Origin: Ruminococcus sp.
GTDB lineage: Bacteria; Bacillota; Clostridia; Oscillospirales; Acutalibacteraceae
Length of the DNA stretch: 21,697 nucleotides
Direction: 5' to 3'
Assembly: GCA_017502425.1 (NCBI GenBank)
Contig: JAFVVB010000018.1
Location: 1-21,697 of the forward strand
Below the pieces are notes generated by a model. It did no database searches. It saw only the letters and a program-made list of their open reading frames with translations, and was not told where the DNA came from. Each line of letters opens with the position of its first letter. The stretch's first letter is position 1. Shown in pieces: positions 6,466 to 14,293 of this stretch. The position numbers and the translations under genes are program-made.

Positions 6466-8322
6466 TTATTTCGGCGTGTATTTGAAATTAGGGTAGATGG
6501 TCATACTGTACTGGACATTGTTTAAATCAAGGCCTGCGGTATCCCATCCTGTGAAAATGTAGTTGTAGTTATTATCGCTTGGTAATCCCGGAGTACCATC
6601 AGGAGGAGAAACCGAGTCGCCCTCTCGTACTGATAGTGTGTAGTACTCGGAACCGTCCCAGTTAACGAATTTTACTTCGTAGTAGGTGGTGATAGCCGGA
6701 GCGGAAGAACTGTTCTTCTTCTTATTTTTCTTATCAGGTTTTTCGGTAGGTGGTTCAGTAGGGTTAGCCTCAACCGATGCTGTCAGTGTTTCGCTACCCT
6801 CAAGGTTACCTTCACCGTCATACCAGTTGATAAGACCTGATGCTTCAGCAGTCTTGAAAGTCATCTCGGTAGGTCTTGAGCCTGCGTGGTTAGTGTAGTA
6901 AATATCAGGGAAGAGAGGATTAGAATTTAAAGTAGCAATTTCGGTGTTAACCTTAGCTTTTTCGCCTTCTCTTAGTTTTCTCGCAACAACTACGGTACGC
7001 CAGTTGCTGTACTCGTAGCTACATGTGGAAAGTGTCAGAATCTGGTCGTCTTCGTTGACCATAACAGGACAGTTGATAAGTGAACGCACACGACAGTTAT
7101 AAACGAAGTTCATAAACTCCGCGTCAGATAAGAACTCGCCCTGCATATAGTTGAAGAAGTAACCGTGATCGTACAGTGTGTTTGTTTTGAACACAGATAT
7201 GATTTTATATTTTGCATCTGCCTCAGGAGTATTGAAGTCGATGATAGGGTGCTTTTTATAGTACTCGAGGTTACCCGTGAGGTCACCGTAGTTAACAAGC
7301 TCGTGGAACATACTTCCGTCAGTCATATTATGACCGTGTAATATAACGTTCTTGCTCTTGACAGATTTAGTGGAGCGATAGTCAACGAAAATACTTCCGT
7401 ATACCGAGTAGCTCTTTTTATAGGTGTGGTTTAAATAGTACTGGGAGTTTTCGTTGTCGCCTTTATGTTCAAGTACAGGATAGTCGATGATAGTGTCTTT
7501 GAGAGTAATCCAACCGACGATTTCCTTGTTAATCTTTTTGAGTGCGTCCCAATCCTGAGCTGGACCTTTATTCGAGTCATCGCCGTCTGAATTGCTGTAA
7601 GCGATGTCGTGAATGTCGGAGGTGATTCTGCTGTTGAGCCACGGCTGGATAATAAGCTCGTTGATGAGGTAAGCCGCAGCGATCAGGAAAATCAGAATGG
7701 CAATAAGCACTATCCACTTTCTTCTCTTGACGTTTTTAGGGTCATCTTTCTGAGGGATAAAGCTCTTTATAAAGCCTTCCTTTTTCTTCTTAGGTCTTTC
7801 AATGAAAGTAAGACCATCAGGGAAATCAGTGCTGTTTTTGAGAAAACTCTCATTAGCTTTTGATACAGCCTTATCAAGAAGAGTGGTGATATCGTTTCCG
7901 GTCAGAGAGCACTGAGGAAGCACGATGTAGTGTTTATCAAAAATCTGGAAACAGTATCCGTTGTATCCGTTACCAAGGTCGCCTAAGTTATAAACCTTTA
8001 CTTTAGCGATGCGGTCTTTATTTTCTTCGTTCGGAGTGATACGCTCTTCGTTAGATTTGATGAAATCGTAGAAGAGGTTTTTGAACTGAGCAGGCTCAGC
8101 AGAGTCAAGAGCATTTACAAAAATGCTGTACTTAGGGGAGAGTTGAGTCTGCTCCGAGCTGTACAGTGCCTGAGTGATTTTCTGGGCATCAGCTTTAATA
8201 GTAGTCTGATAGACCACGTTGATTGCGTATTTGCTTAAAACTTTTGCGATAGCATCTTCATCAAACCCTGTATGGATCTGAAGATGATTACTTTGAACAG
8301 AGAATATTTCACAGTTATACAT
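6466..8322 (-). CDS. Class B sortase with N-terminal CinA/MoCF-like domain and C-terminal InlB B-repeat-like domain
   Basis: 618 residues, more than twice a normal SrtB. Residues 1-165 are cytoplasmic and follow the CinA N-terminal (COG1058) plan: CEIFSV at the start, then NVVYQTTIKADAQKITQAL (35-53), and FQIFDKHYIVLP (125-136) at the position of CinA's LLPGPP segment. The GGLGPTxDD loop is absent, so the domain is probably not an active enzyme. A basic stretch leads to a membrane segment (203-226). The sortase domain covers about 255-450 with the catalytic triad visible: H331 in HGHNMTDGSMF, C434 in TLSTC, and R442 in NWRTVVVARK. A Pro/Thr/Lys/Ser linker (about 519-543) leads to a final module (546-614) with VKFVNWDG and YIFTGWDT, the InlB B-repeat (Flg_new) pattern. 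The RBS (AAGGA, spacing 10) is weak. Co-transcription with thiI is likely (gap 38 bp, no terminator). Confidence 0.93.
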   Translation of the reverse strand: MYNCEIFSVQSNHLQIHTGFDEDAIAKVLSKYAINVVYQTTIKADAQKITQALYSSEQTQLSPKYSIFVNALDSAEPAQFKNLFYDFIKSNEERITPNEENKDRIAKVKVYNLGDLGNGYNGYCFQIFDKHYIVLPQCSLTGNDITTLLDKAVSKANESFLKNSTDFPDGLTFIERPKKKKEGFIKSFIPQKDDPKNVKRRKWIVLIAILIFLIAAAYLINELIIQPWLNSRITSDIHDIAYSNSDGDDSNKGPAQDWDALKKINKEIVGWITLKDTIIDYPVLEHKGDNENSQYYLNHTYKKSYSVYGSIFVDYRSTKSVKSKNVILHGHNMTDGSMFHELVNYGDLTGNLEYYKKHPIIDFNTPEADAKYKIISVFKTNTLYDHGYFFNYMQGEFLSDAEFMNFVYNCRVRSLINCPVMVNEDDQILTLSTCSYEYSNWRTVVVARKLREGEKAKVNTEIATLNSNPLFPDIYYTNHAGSRPTEMTFKTAEASGLINWYDGEGNLEGSETLTASVEANPTEPPTEKPDKKNKKKNSSSAPAITTYYEVKFVNWDGSEYYTLSVREGDSVSPPDGTPGLPSDNNYNYIFTGWDTAGLDLNNVQYSMTIYPNFKYTPK

Positions 8323-8360
8323 TTATCTCACGTCCTTTATATTTTGGTTTCTGTGTGTAT

Positions 8361-9533
8361 TTAAGGGTTGATGATAGTAAGTTTTACGTTCTCAACTGCT
8401 TCTTCAATCATATCGTAAAGTTTAGCCTCTTCTTCAGCGAGCTTGACGAATTTAAGCACAGGTCTGGTTCGTGGGTGCTTAGGAGTGAATACTGTACAGC
8501 AGTCTTCGTATGGTTCGATAGAAGTTTCGAAAGTACCGATTTTACGTGAAATCTGAATAATTTCCTCTTTATCCATACCGATGAGTGGTCTAAATACCAG
8601 CATATCGGTGGCTTCGTCGGTACACGCCATAGCGTGGATAGTCTGGCTTGCTACCTGACCTAAGCTTTCTCCGGTAATAAGTGCGGTGCAGTCGTGCTCT
8701 TTAGCGATAATCTGAGAAATCTGCATCATTAGGCGTCGCATAATTATAGTGAAGAGTTCCTGTGGACATTTATCACGAATAGTTTCCTGAATTTTAGTGA
8801 AAGGAACGGTGTACATATTGATAGAGCCGGAGTATCTGCTCACGATTTTCAGAAGTTTTTCAACCTTTAAATGAGCACGCTCGCTTGTGTACGGAGGGCT
8901 GGCAAAGTGAATTGCTGTGAGTCTGATACCACGTTTAGACATCATATAGGCAGCGACAGGGGAGTCAATGCCGCCTGAAATCAGAATAGCTGCGTTTCCG
9001 CCTGTGCCAACCGGAATACCGCCCTGACCTCTAAGCGTCTTACATCTTACGTATGCACCGAAGTCACGTACCTCTACGGTGACGGTAATCTCAGGATTTT
9101 TCACGTCAACTTTCAGATGTGGGAACTGCTCGAGTATTTTACCGCCTACGGTAGCTGAAATCTCAGGGGATTTGAGTGGGAATTTTTTATCGGAGCGTTT
9201 GGACTCTACTTTGAAAGTTTTAGCGTCGATTAGCTCGTCGTAGAGATAGTCGCCTGCTTTTTCTAAAATATCGTCGATATTTTTCTTACACACTAAAGCG
9301 CGTGAGAATGTGACGATACCGAAAACCTGGGACACTCGTTCGCACACGTCGTCGAGGTCGATGAAATCAGAAACTGGTTCTATGTAAATAGTGGACTGAG
9401 CCACGCTGATATTAAATTTTCCTAAATCGTGGATTCTGTGCTTGATGTTCTTAATAAGCACGTCTTCGAAGTTGCGACGGTTGAGACCTTTTAGTGCAAT
9501 CTCACCGACTTTGATGAGTATAATTTCTTTCAT
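8361..9533 (-). CDS. thiI: tRNA 4-thiouridine / thiazole sulfurtransferase ThiI (short form without rhodanese)
   Basis: 390 residues. ThiI adenylates U8 of tRNA and receives sulfur from a cysteine desulfurase persulfide to make 4-thiouridine. The order is a ferredoxin-like N-terminal domain, a THUMP domain (about 60-165), then the PP-loop ATP-binding domain with SGGIDS at 186-191. The rhodanese domain of the E. coli enzyme is absent, as is usual in Firmicutes, where the desulfurase is encoded next door. AAGGA before ATG at 9533 supports the start; the preceding iscS stop is 11 bp away, so translation is likely coupled. A possible second role in thiazole synthesis for thiamine cannot be judged from the sequence. 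Confidence 0.96.
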   Translation of the reverse strand: MKEIILIKVGEIALKGLNRRNFEDVLIKNIKHRIHDLGKFNISVAQSTIYIEPVSDFIDLDDVCERVSQVFGIVTFSRALVCKKNIDDILEKAGDYLYDELIDAKTFKVESKRSDKKFPLKSPEISATVGGKILEQFPHLKVDVKNPEITVTVEVRDFGAYVRCKTLRGQGGIPVGTGGNAAILISGGIDSPVAAYMMSKRGIRLTAIHFASPPYTSERAHLKVEKLLKIVSRYSGSINMYTVPFTKIQETIRDKCPQELFTIIMRRLMMQISQIIAKEHDCTALITGESLGQVASQTIHAMACTDEATDMLVFRPLIGMDKEEIIQISRKIGTFETSIEPYEDCCTVFTPKHPRTRPVLKFVKLAEEEAKLYDMIEEAVENVKLTIINP

Positions 9534-9544
9534 ATATGATTCCT

Positions 9545-10696
9545 TTACTTGATTTTTGCGAGCGTTGCGATGCCTTGTTTTAGAGAAGTGATAAAGGCAT
9601 CAACGTCTGATGTATCGTTATATTTTGAAAAGCTTATTCTCAGTGATGTGTCGATTATATCATCGGGTAGGTCAAGAGCTTTCAAAACGTAGCTTTTCTT
9701 GCCTTTAGAGCACGCAGAGGAGCTGGAAACGTAGATTCCGTCTAGCTCTAAATGGTGGAGCATAGTTTCACTTTTAATACCTTTTACCGAGATATTCACG
9801 ATATACGGCAATGCGTTCTCGCTACTGTTTATAGTGACGTCATCGATTTTTGCAAGCTCCGACTTGATATAATCGTTGAGCTTTTTAGCGTGTTCGTAGT
9901 TTTTTAGCAAATCAAACTCGCTGACAGCGGTGGAAAATGCCACAATCATCGGAGCAGCTTCTGTACCTGGTCTTAGCTTTTTTTGCTGTTCGCCGCCGTA
10001 GAGAAGCGGAGTGATTTTAGTGCCCTTTTTTATGTACAGTGCGCCTACACCCTTAGGTCCGTGGACTTTGTGAGAGCTTACACAAAGCGTGTCAACTCCC
10101 CATTTTTTAGGTTTTAAAGGGATTTTTCCGTATGCTTGTACACCGTCGCAGTGAAAGTGGACGTTTTTATTCTTTCTTTTAATTGCTTTGCCGATGCGCT
10201 CAATGTCAAGTATAGTGCCTGTTTCGTTATTGACCGCCATAGCGCATACTAAAATAGTGTTTTCGTCTACTGCATCTTCGAATGCTTTTTCGGATACAGC
10301 GTCGTTTTTATCAGGGGTGAGGTATATAACCTCAAAGCCATCGTCTTCTAGCCTTTTACACGCTCCTATAACCGAGCTGTGCTCATAAGCGGTGGTGACG
10401 ATTTTTTTACCCTCACGTTTTTTAGAGTTTGCAACACCGAAAACAACTAAGTTATTCGATTCGGTAGAACCGCTGGTGAAATATATCTCGTCGCTATCTA
10501 CTTTGAGCGAGTCGGCTATAACGTCTTTAGCGTCATTTATCATAAGCTCAGCCGATAGCCCCTTTTTATGAAGAGAGGACGGGTTGCCGTATTCTGCTGT
10601 CATCATATAAAGCGCCGTTTTCGCGGATTCTTCGCTCACTTTAGTGGTGGCGCTGTTATCTAAATAATGCTCAATCATAATTCTACCCAAAGACAC
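9545..10696 (-). CDS. Cysteine desulfurase (IscS/NifS type)
   Basis: Up to 383 residues. This PLP enzyme takes sulfur from cysteine and passes it on as a persulfide. YLDNSATTK (11-19) is the family N-terminus, H106 stacks on the cofactor, the Schiff-base lysine is K210 in SSHKVHGPKG, and the persulfide Cys is C329 in SSSSACSKGKK. The position directly upstream of thiI (11 bp) marks it as the dedicated sulfur donor for tRNA thiolation, often named nifZ or iscS in Firmicutes. The start is uncertain: GTG at 10696 has AGGA at a reasonable distance, while ATG at 10678 gives MIEHYLDNSATT, closer to the family's usual beginning, but with only a weak GGG upstream. It is the first gene of the operon. 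Confidence 0.95.
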   Translation of the reverse strand: MSLGRIMIEHYLDNSATTKVSEESAKTALYMMTAEYGNPSSLHKKGLSAELMINDAKDVIADSLKVDSDEIYFTSGSTESNNLVVFGVANSKKREGKKIVTTAYEHSSVIGACKRLEDDGFEVIYLTPDKNDAVSEKAFEDAVDENTILVCAMAVNNETGTILDIERIGKAIKRKNKNVHFHCDGVQAYGKIPLKPKKWGVDTLCVSSHKVHGPKGVGALYIKKGTKITPLLYGGEQQKKLRPGTEAAPMIVAFSTAVSEFDLLKNYEHAKKLNDYIKSELAKIDDVTINSSENALPYIVNISVKGIKSETMLHHLELDGIYVSSSSACSKGKKSYVLKALDLPDDIIDTSLRISFSKYNDTSDVDAFITSLKQGIATLAKIK

Positions 10697-10731
10697 ATTT
10701 TTTCCTATTATAATATATTTTTACATTATAT

Positions 10732-10760
10732 ATTATAACTTTTTGTAAACTTATTTGCAA
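10732..10760 (-). promoter_or_regulatory. Promoter of the cysteine desulfurase-thiI-sortase operon
   Basis: On the minus strand TTGCAA (10755-10760) and a perfect TATAAT (10732-10737) are separated by 17 bp. The predicted start near 10725 gives a leader of about 30 nt. No later promoter or terminator is evident until 6039, so the four genes probably form one transcript. Confidence 0.7.
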
Positions 10761-10781
10761 GAGGATTTTACAACTTATAAT
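10755..10781 (+). promoter_or_regulatory. Possible divergent promoter for spoVAC
   Basis: A perfect TATAAT lies at 10776-10781. The self-complementary TTGCAA at 10755-10760 lies 15 bp upstream and is also the -35 of the opposite promoter. The spacing is short for sigma-A. A forespore sigma (G or F) promoter would be expected for spoVAC, but I could not identify one with confidence in 10741-10800. Confidence 0.35.
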
Positions 10782-10820
10782 CGGCGAAATAGTGGTAAAA
10801 ATAACATCGGTGATAAAATA

Positions 10821-11264
10821 ATGGTAAGTAAAGAAAAATACAGCAAAATGGTTGAAAATAAAACGAAAAACAGCCCTATACTAAAAGACTTAATAAAAGC
10901 GTTTCTGATAGGTGGTGCGATATGTACTATCGGTCAGCTGATTATGGATTTATACTTAAAGTTAGGACTCAATGAAAAAGACGGTGCGACACTTACTTCG
11001 GTGACGCTAGTGTTTTTAGGAGTAACGCTCACAGCCCTTCATTTATATGAAAAAATCGCTAAGCATGCGGGAGCCGGAACCTTAGTTCCTATCACGGGAT
11101 TTGCAAACGCGGTGTCATCTCCTGCTATCGAGTTCAAGTCGGAGGGATTCATCTTAGGAGTGGGCGCTAAGATGTTCACAATAGCGGGCCCCGTCATAGT
11201 ATACGGCACGACCGCATCGGTTATCTACGGCATAATTTATTATATATTTACGCTCTTTAAATAA
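10821..11264 (+). CDS. spoVAC: Stage V sporulation protein AC
   Basis: 147 residues, close to B. subtilis SpoVAC. The family signature GAGTLVPITGFANAVSSPAI (84-103), followed by EFKSEGFILGVGAKMF, is nearly diagnostic. Hydrophobic segments at about 24-48, 57-76 and 118-143 make it an integral membrane protein. SpoVAC is a spore inner-membrane channel component that moves dipicolinic acid with Ca2+ during sporulation and germination and behaves as a mechanosensitive channel. I chose ATG 10821 (GGTGA about 7 bases upstream); an in-frame TTG at 10755 would add 22 unrelated residues and overlap the promoter. The usual partners spoVAD and spoVAE do not follow; a terminator comes directly after. It implies that the organism, or its recent ancestor, forms spores. 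Confidence 0.94.
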   Translation: MVSKEKYSKMVENKTKNSPILKDLIKAFLIGGAICTIGQLIMDLYLKLGLNEKDGATLTSVTLVFLGVTLTALHLYEKIAKHAGAGTLVPITGFANAVSSPAIEFKSEGFILGVGAKMFTIAGPVIVYGTTASVIYGIIYYIFTLFK

Positions 11265-11295
11265 AAAAAGCCCGAGAATATCGGGCTTTTTGTCT
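11263..11295. terminator. Bidirectional terminator between spoVAC and the converging operon
   Basis: An 11-bp perfect stem pairs 11265-11275 with 11281-11291 around loop GAATA, with A's on the left and T's on the right. It therefore gives a T tract on both strands. It ends spoVAC on the plus strand and the birA operon on the minus strand. Confidence 0.9.
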
Positions 11296-11313
11296 TTTAC
11301 TTTAGTGCATCAC

Positions 11314-12360
11314 TTACATATACGGTACGGTAGGTGATGATTCACGTTTTTTATTTTCAGTAGGTGCTGTATTTTCAGGTTCACGTATATTCTGATGATT
11401 AGTGTCTGCGTTTTTAGTAGCAGTTAAGCTTGTGTTTAGGATATTTATATCAAGTGATTTATCATCTGCTTCACTCACATTATCAGAATACTTAGTGGTG
11501 TCATCTTTTTGAGAATCCGACGCTTTTTGTGAGAATACATCGGTTGTATTTAACTGTGATGTAATATCGGTGAGGGTCTTGCTTTTATCTGAATTTGGGC
11601 TTGAGTTTTTAAAATACTCATTATACACCATAGATTTGAATTTAGCTTCTTTATAGTCTGGATAAAGCAAGAAAGAAAGCCATATAAAAATAATCGGAAA
11701 TGGAATCATAAATAAGGCAGCAGGGTCTGCTATAATTCCGATGACGAGAAAAATGGCTAACATTACGCATGCTATAAACTTTGCATTTATGCTCTTTAGA
11801 TTTACCGTTTGAGGTGAGCAAATAAAATCAATAACATCGACATGCGCTGCTTTATTAATATAGCTTTGCTTTATTCTTTCTTTGAGCACCTTGTATTCGT
11901 CACGGGTGACAGGAGTCATGGTTACGTTTTCAGGAGTGTTTTGATGGGCTTTTGCCGTAAAATACTCGGTTTTATAGTAAATTCTGACATTACAATCAAC
12001 CGGTTTTTTAGTGAATAAGCTAATAATAGGAGCTATGAATATCTCAGCTGCAATAGTATACATCAGTAAGTTTACATAGTAACGTTTTCTGAGAAGGTAT
12101 ATGTTATTATCGTTTTCTAATGACGCATAATCTACAAACATTCTTTCATCAAGTATGCTTATAAACAGAATAATGCCGAATAATAAGATAGGTATTCCGA
12201 TATAGGGTAAGACGGTTGATGTAATTGCGCCCAGTATAGTCATGAAAAATCCTATCAGGTTGCTTAAAAAAGGTATGTTGCGCAGATTCTTTTTCTTAGT
12301 GCCTTTCTGATTTTCATCAGAGGATTCGGTGACGTTCTGATTGAGTTTATTATCATTCAT
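11314..12360 (-). CDS. Multi-pass membrane protein of unknown function
   Basis: 348 residues. A polar N-terminus (1-30, ending in basic KKKNLRN) is followed by five likely membrane segments at about 32-50, 53-70, 95-116, 194-211 and 213-233. A hydrophilic loop of about 75 residues lies between the third and fourth. The last 100 residues are a Ser/Thr/Asp/Asn-rich, probably disordered tail ending PTVPYM. I do not recognise a family. There is no clear ribosome binding site before ATG 12360; the nearest purine-rich run is GGGAG inside the end of the upstream gene, about 19 bases away, so translation may depend on coupling to that gene (gap 13 bp). Confidence 0.82.
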   Translation of the reverse strand: MNDNKLNQNVTESSDENQKGTKKKNLRNIPFLSNLIGFFMTILGAITSTVLPYIGIPILLFGIILFISILDERMFVDYASLENDNNIYLLRKRYYVNLLMYTIAAEIFIAPIISLFTKKPVDCNVRIYYKTEYFTAKAHQNTPENVTMTPVTRDEYKVLKERIKQSYINKAAHVDVIDFICSPQTVNLKSINAKFIACVMLAIFLVIGIIADPAALFMIPFPIIFIWLSFLLYPDYKEAKFKSMVYNEYFKNSSPNSDKSKTLTDITSQLNTTDVFSQKASDSQKDDTTKYSDNVSEADDKSLDINILNTSLTATKNADTNHQNIREPENTAPTENKKRESSPTVPYM

Positions 12361-12373
12361 AATTTACTTAGAT

Positions 12374-13243
12374 TTACAACTCCCACGGATGTTTATTTGT
12401 GTCGGTTTTTTTCTCGGGCTTTATGTCAGGGAATTTTTCGTATATGTAAGAAAATCTGTCTGTGTCTGAAGAGCCGGTTTTTTTGTTTTCACAACTTCTT
12501 TTCTCATAGCTTACCATAGGGGTGGTTTTTTCGTTTTGTTTCTGATAGTCGTAGGCTTTGTTGAATGTAGTTTTACTTTGGTTTGCCTTTTTCTTTCTGT
12601 TTATTCTTACTGCTAACTCGATTATTATCAGCAAGAGAGCTATCGATGAAAGGATAATCGCTAATATTAAATCACTTTGATGCTCATTTTCGCAGTGCTC
12701 GTCGAATTCACTTGCTGTTTCGCAAACGTACTGGAAAGATTTGCTGCTTTTTGTATGGGTACTTAGAATTTCTGTATCGTAGTCTTCAAACCCTGACTTT
12801 GCAAGCTTTGGCAAGTCATTTGTACCAAGAGTTTTAAGGTATCCACTAAACTCAGTGTCTGCAACCTTAGCGTTTTTTAAAACCAGTTCATCGAGCTTTA
12901 AAGCCAGAGGGTCATCATCAGGGTCGTAAATACGCATAGGCGCTAAGTATTGACCCCCTTTAGCGTCTTCAAACGCAATTATGTAGTAATTGTAGTCCAC
13001 TTCTGATGCGTTTTCTGAGTCGAATTTCTGATAGTATAAACCAACCACATATGCGTTTTCAACGTAATAGTAATTATCAGGTTCAAAGGTTATATCAGAT
13101 TCATTCGTTTCGTTCATATTCAAAGCTACCGGCTTTTCATACGAAAAATATTCAGAAAAACCTGTGAGTGCTATAACTGCCAGTATGATAGCACATATGA
13201 TTCTCAAGATTCCATTTTTCGGGGCTTTAGTATTATATTTCAT
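12374..13243 (-). CDS. Two-TM membrane protein of unknown function
   Basis: 289 residues. A short basic N-terminus precedes a membrane segment at 12-30 (uncleaved signal anchor or signal peptide). An extracytoplasmic domain follows at about 31-190, with Tyr- and Asp-rich stretches such as NYYYVENAYVVGLYYQKF (57-74) and two Cys (174, 184). A second membrane segment lies at 191-213, then basic RINRKKK and a hydrophilic tail ending KHPWEL. Both ends would then be cytoplasmic. The ATG overlaps the last 11 bases of birA, so it is translationally coupled. It and the following multi-pass gene probably act together, but I cannot name a function. Confidence 0.82.
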   Translation of the reverse strand: MKYNTKAPKNGILRIICAIILAVIALTGFSEYFSYEKPVALNMNETNESDITFEPDNYYYVENAYVVGLYYQKFDSENASEVDYNYYIIAFEDAKGGQYLAPMRIYDPDDDPLALKLDELVLKNAKVADTEFSGYLKTLGTNDLPKLAKSGFEDYDTEILSTHTKSSKSFQYVCETASEFDEHCENEHQSDLILAIILSSIALLLIIIELAVRINRKKKANQSKTTFNKAYDYQKQNEKTTPMVSYEKRSCENKKTGSSDTDRFSYIYEKFPDIKPEKKTDTNKHPWEL

Positions 13244-14030
13244 TCCTATTTAACCTCACGCTGATTTCTCCACTACTGAGTGTTTTTTCAGTGTTTTTGT
13301 CAAATATGACAAGCCCACCGTTTTTATCTATATCAGTAGCTTTTGCTGTTTTCGTTACACCGTTTTCGGTGTAGGTGATTTCTCTGCCCAGCACCATGCT
13401 GCGGCTTTTATATTCTTCTATAAAACTGCGGTCAGAAATATTATTATACATTTCTAAAATGTTATCGGTAATGAGAGCACACAGCTTCATTTTATCGATA
13501 TCTTTATTAAGTGATACCGCTATATCTTTTATATCATCAGGGAAATCGGTGGTATTTATGTTGATGCCGATACCAATGATGATACCGTTTATCGTAGACG
13601 TTACAGGGTTAGTTACTGCTTCGCATAATATACCGCAGACTTTCTTATTATCTATATAAATATCGTTGACCCATTTTATTAAAGGTTTTATGTCACACAG
13701 CGACTCTAAAGCTTCACACACACACACCGCAGTAGCGGTAGTCATACATACAATATCAGAAAAGCTTTCGTCGGTGTTTATATAAAGCGACATATAAAGT
13801 CCTGTATCTGACGGAGAGTAGAAGTTTCTGCCCAGCCGTCCTCTGCCTGCGCTTTGGTGTTCTGCCACAAAAAGCATAGGCGTGCCTAAAGAATTATCTT
13901 TATGCTTTTCGCAGTAACGCTTTGCGTGATTATTGGTGGAGTCAATAGTATCGTAGCAAGCAACGGGAATATCAGCTTTTAAAAATTTAAGAATTTTACG
14001 TGCATTTCCGATTTCTTTGTAATCTGTCAT
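13233..14030 (-). CDS. birA: Biotin--[acetyl-CoA-carboxylase] ligase, class I (no DNA-binding domain)
   Basis: 265 residues. The enzyme makes biotinyl-AMP and attaches biotin to the carrier lysine of carboxylases. DTIDSTNNHAK (27-37) binds substrate, GRGRLGR (62-68) is the adenylate-binding loop, and KWVNDI (119-124) holds the catalytic lysine; GILCE and GIGININ follow, and a small C-terminal SH3-like domain ends the protein. There is no N-terminal helix-turn-helix, so unlike E. coli and B. subtilis BirA it should not be a repressor. ATG 14030 was chosen because GGTGA precedes it and a promoter lies 23 bp upstream; the open frame continues upstream to 14177 but crosses that promoter. The first gene of a three-gene operon. 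Confidence 0.95.
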   Translation of the reverse strand: MTDYKEIGNARKILKFLKADIPVACYDTIDSTNNHAKRYCEKHKDNSLGTPMLFVAEHQSAGRGRLGRNFYSPSDTGLYMSLYINTDESFSDIVCMTTATAVCVCEALESLCDIKPLIKWVNDIYIDNKKVCGILCEAVTNPVTSTINGIIIGIGININTTDFPDDIKDIAVSLNKDIDKMKLCALITDNILEMYNNISDRSFIEEYKSRSMVLGREITYTENGVTKTAKATDIDKNGGLVIFDKNTEKTLSSGEISVRLNRNEI

Positions 14031-14052
14031 TTTTTCACCGACTTTCACAGTT

Positions 14053-14081
14053 ATAGTATCATAAAAAGGTCGGTTTTTCAA
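14053..14081 (-). promoter_or_regulatory. birA promoter
   Basis: On the minus strand TTGAAA (14076-14081) and TACTAT (14053-14058) are 17 bp apart. The predicted start near 14046 leaves a leader of about 16 nt and fixes the translation start at 14030. Confidence 0.65.
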
Positions 14082-14258
14082 TTTATAGTGCGTGATAATT
14101 ACTGAAAAATAAAAGTCAATGAACGATTTTGTAACAACTACACCGAGAAACACTAAACGCACCCGAGTGTTCAGCAAAGGAGAAAGGCTACTGTAATCGC
14201 AGTTTTAATTCTTTGATAGAATAAAACTAAAAAATATTGAAAAATAGTAAAAAAATCA
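14082..14258. other. Spacer between divergent birA and rpoB promoters
   Basis: No gene, RNA or promoter that I can support. One modest inverted repeat, AACACT (14148-14153) with AGTGTT (14165-14170), is present. A run AAAGGAGAAAGG (14176-14187) looks like a ribosome binding site, but no start codon follows in range. Confidence 0.5.
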
Positions 14259-14287
14259 TTGACTTTATTCTTTATTAGATATAAAAT
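14259..14287 (+). promoter_or_regulatory. rpoB-rpoC promoter
   Basis: TTGACT (14259-14264) and TAAAAT (14282-14287) are separated by 17 bp, each one base off consensus. The predicted start is near 14294, giving a leader of about 188 nt before rpoB. No other good promoter was found between here and the gene. Confidence 0.75.
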
Positions 14288-14293
14288 AGTAAA

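Noticed and set aside
10755..10820. TTG start adding 22 residues to SpoVAC
   Set aside because: The extra residues do not resemble the family, and they overlap promoter elements; ATG 10821 gives the usual length.
14031..14177. Open frame extending birA upstream by 49 codons
   Set aside because: It crosses a TTGAAA-17-TACTAT promoter, encodes no BirA-like or helix-turn-helix sequence, and ATG 14030 has a good ribosome binding site.
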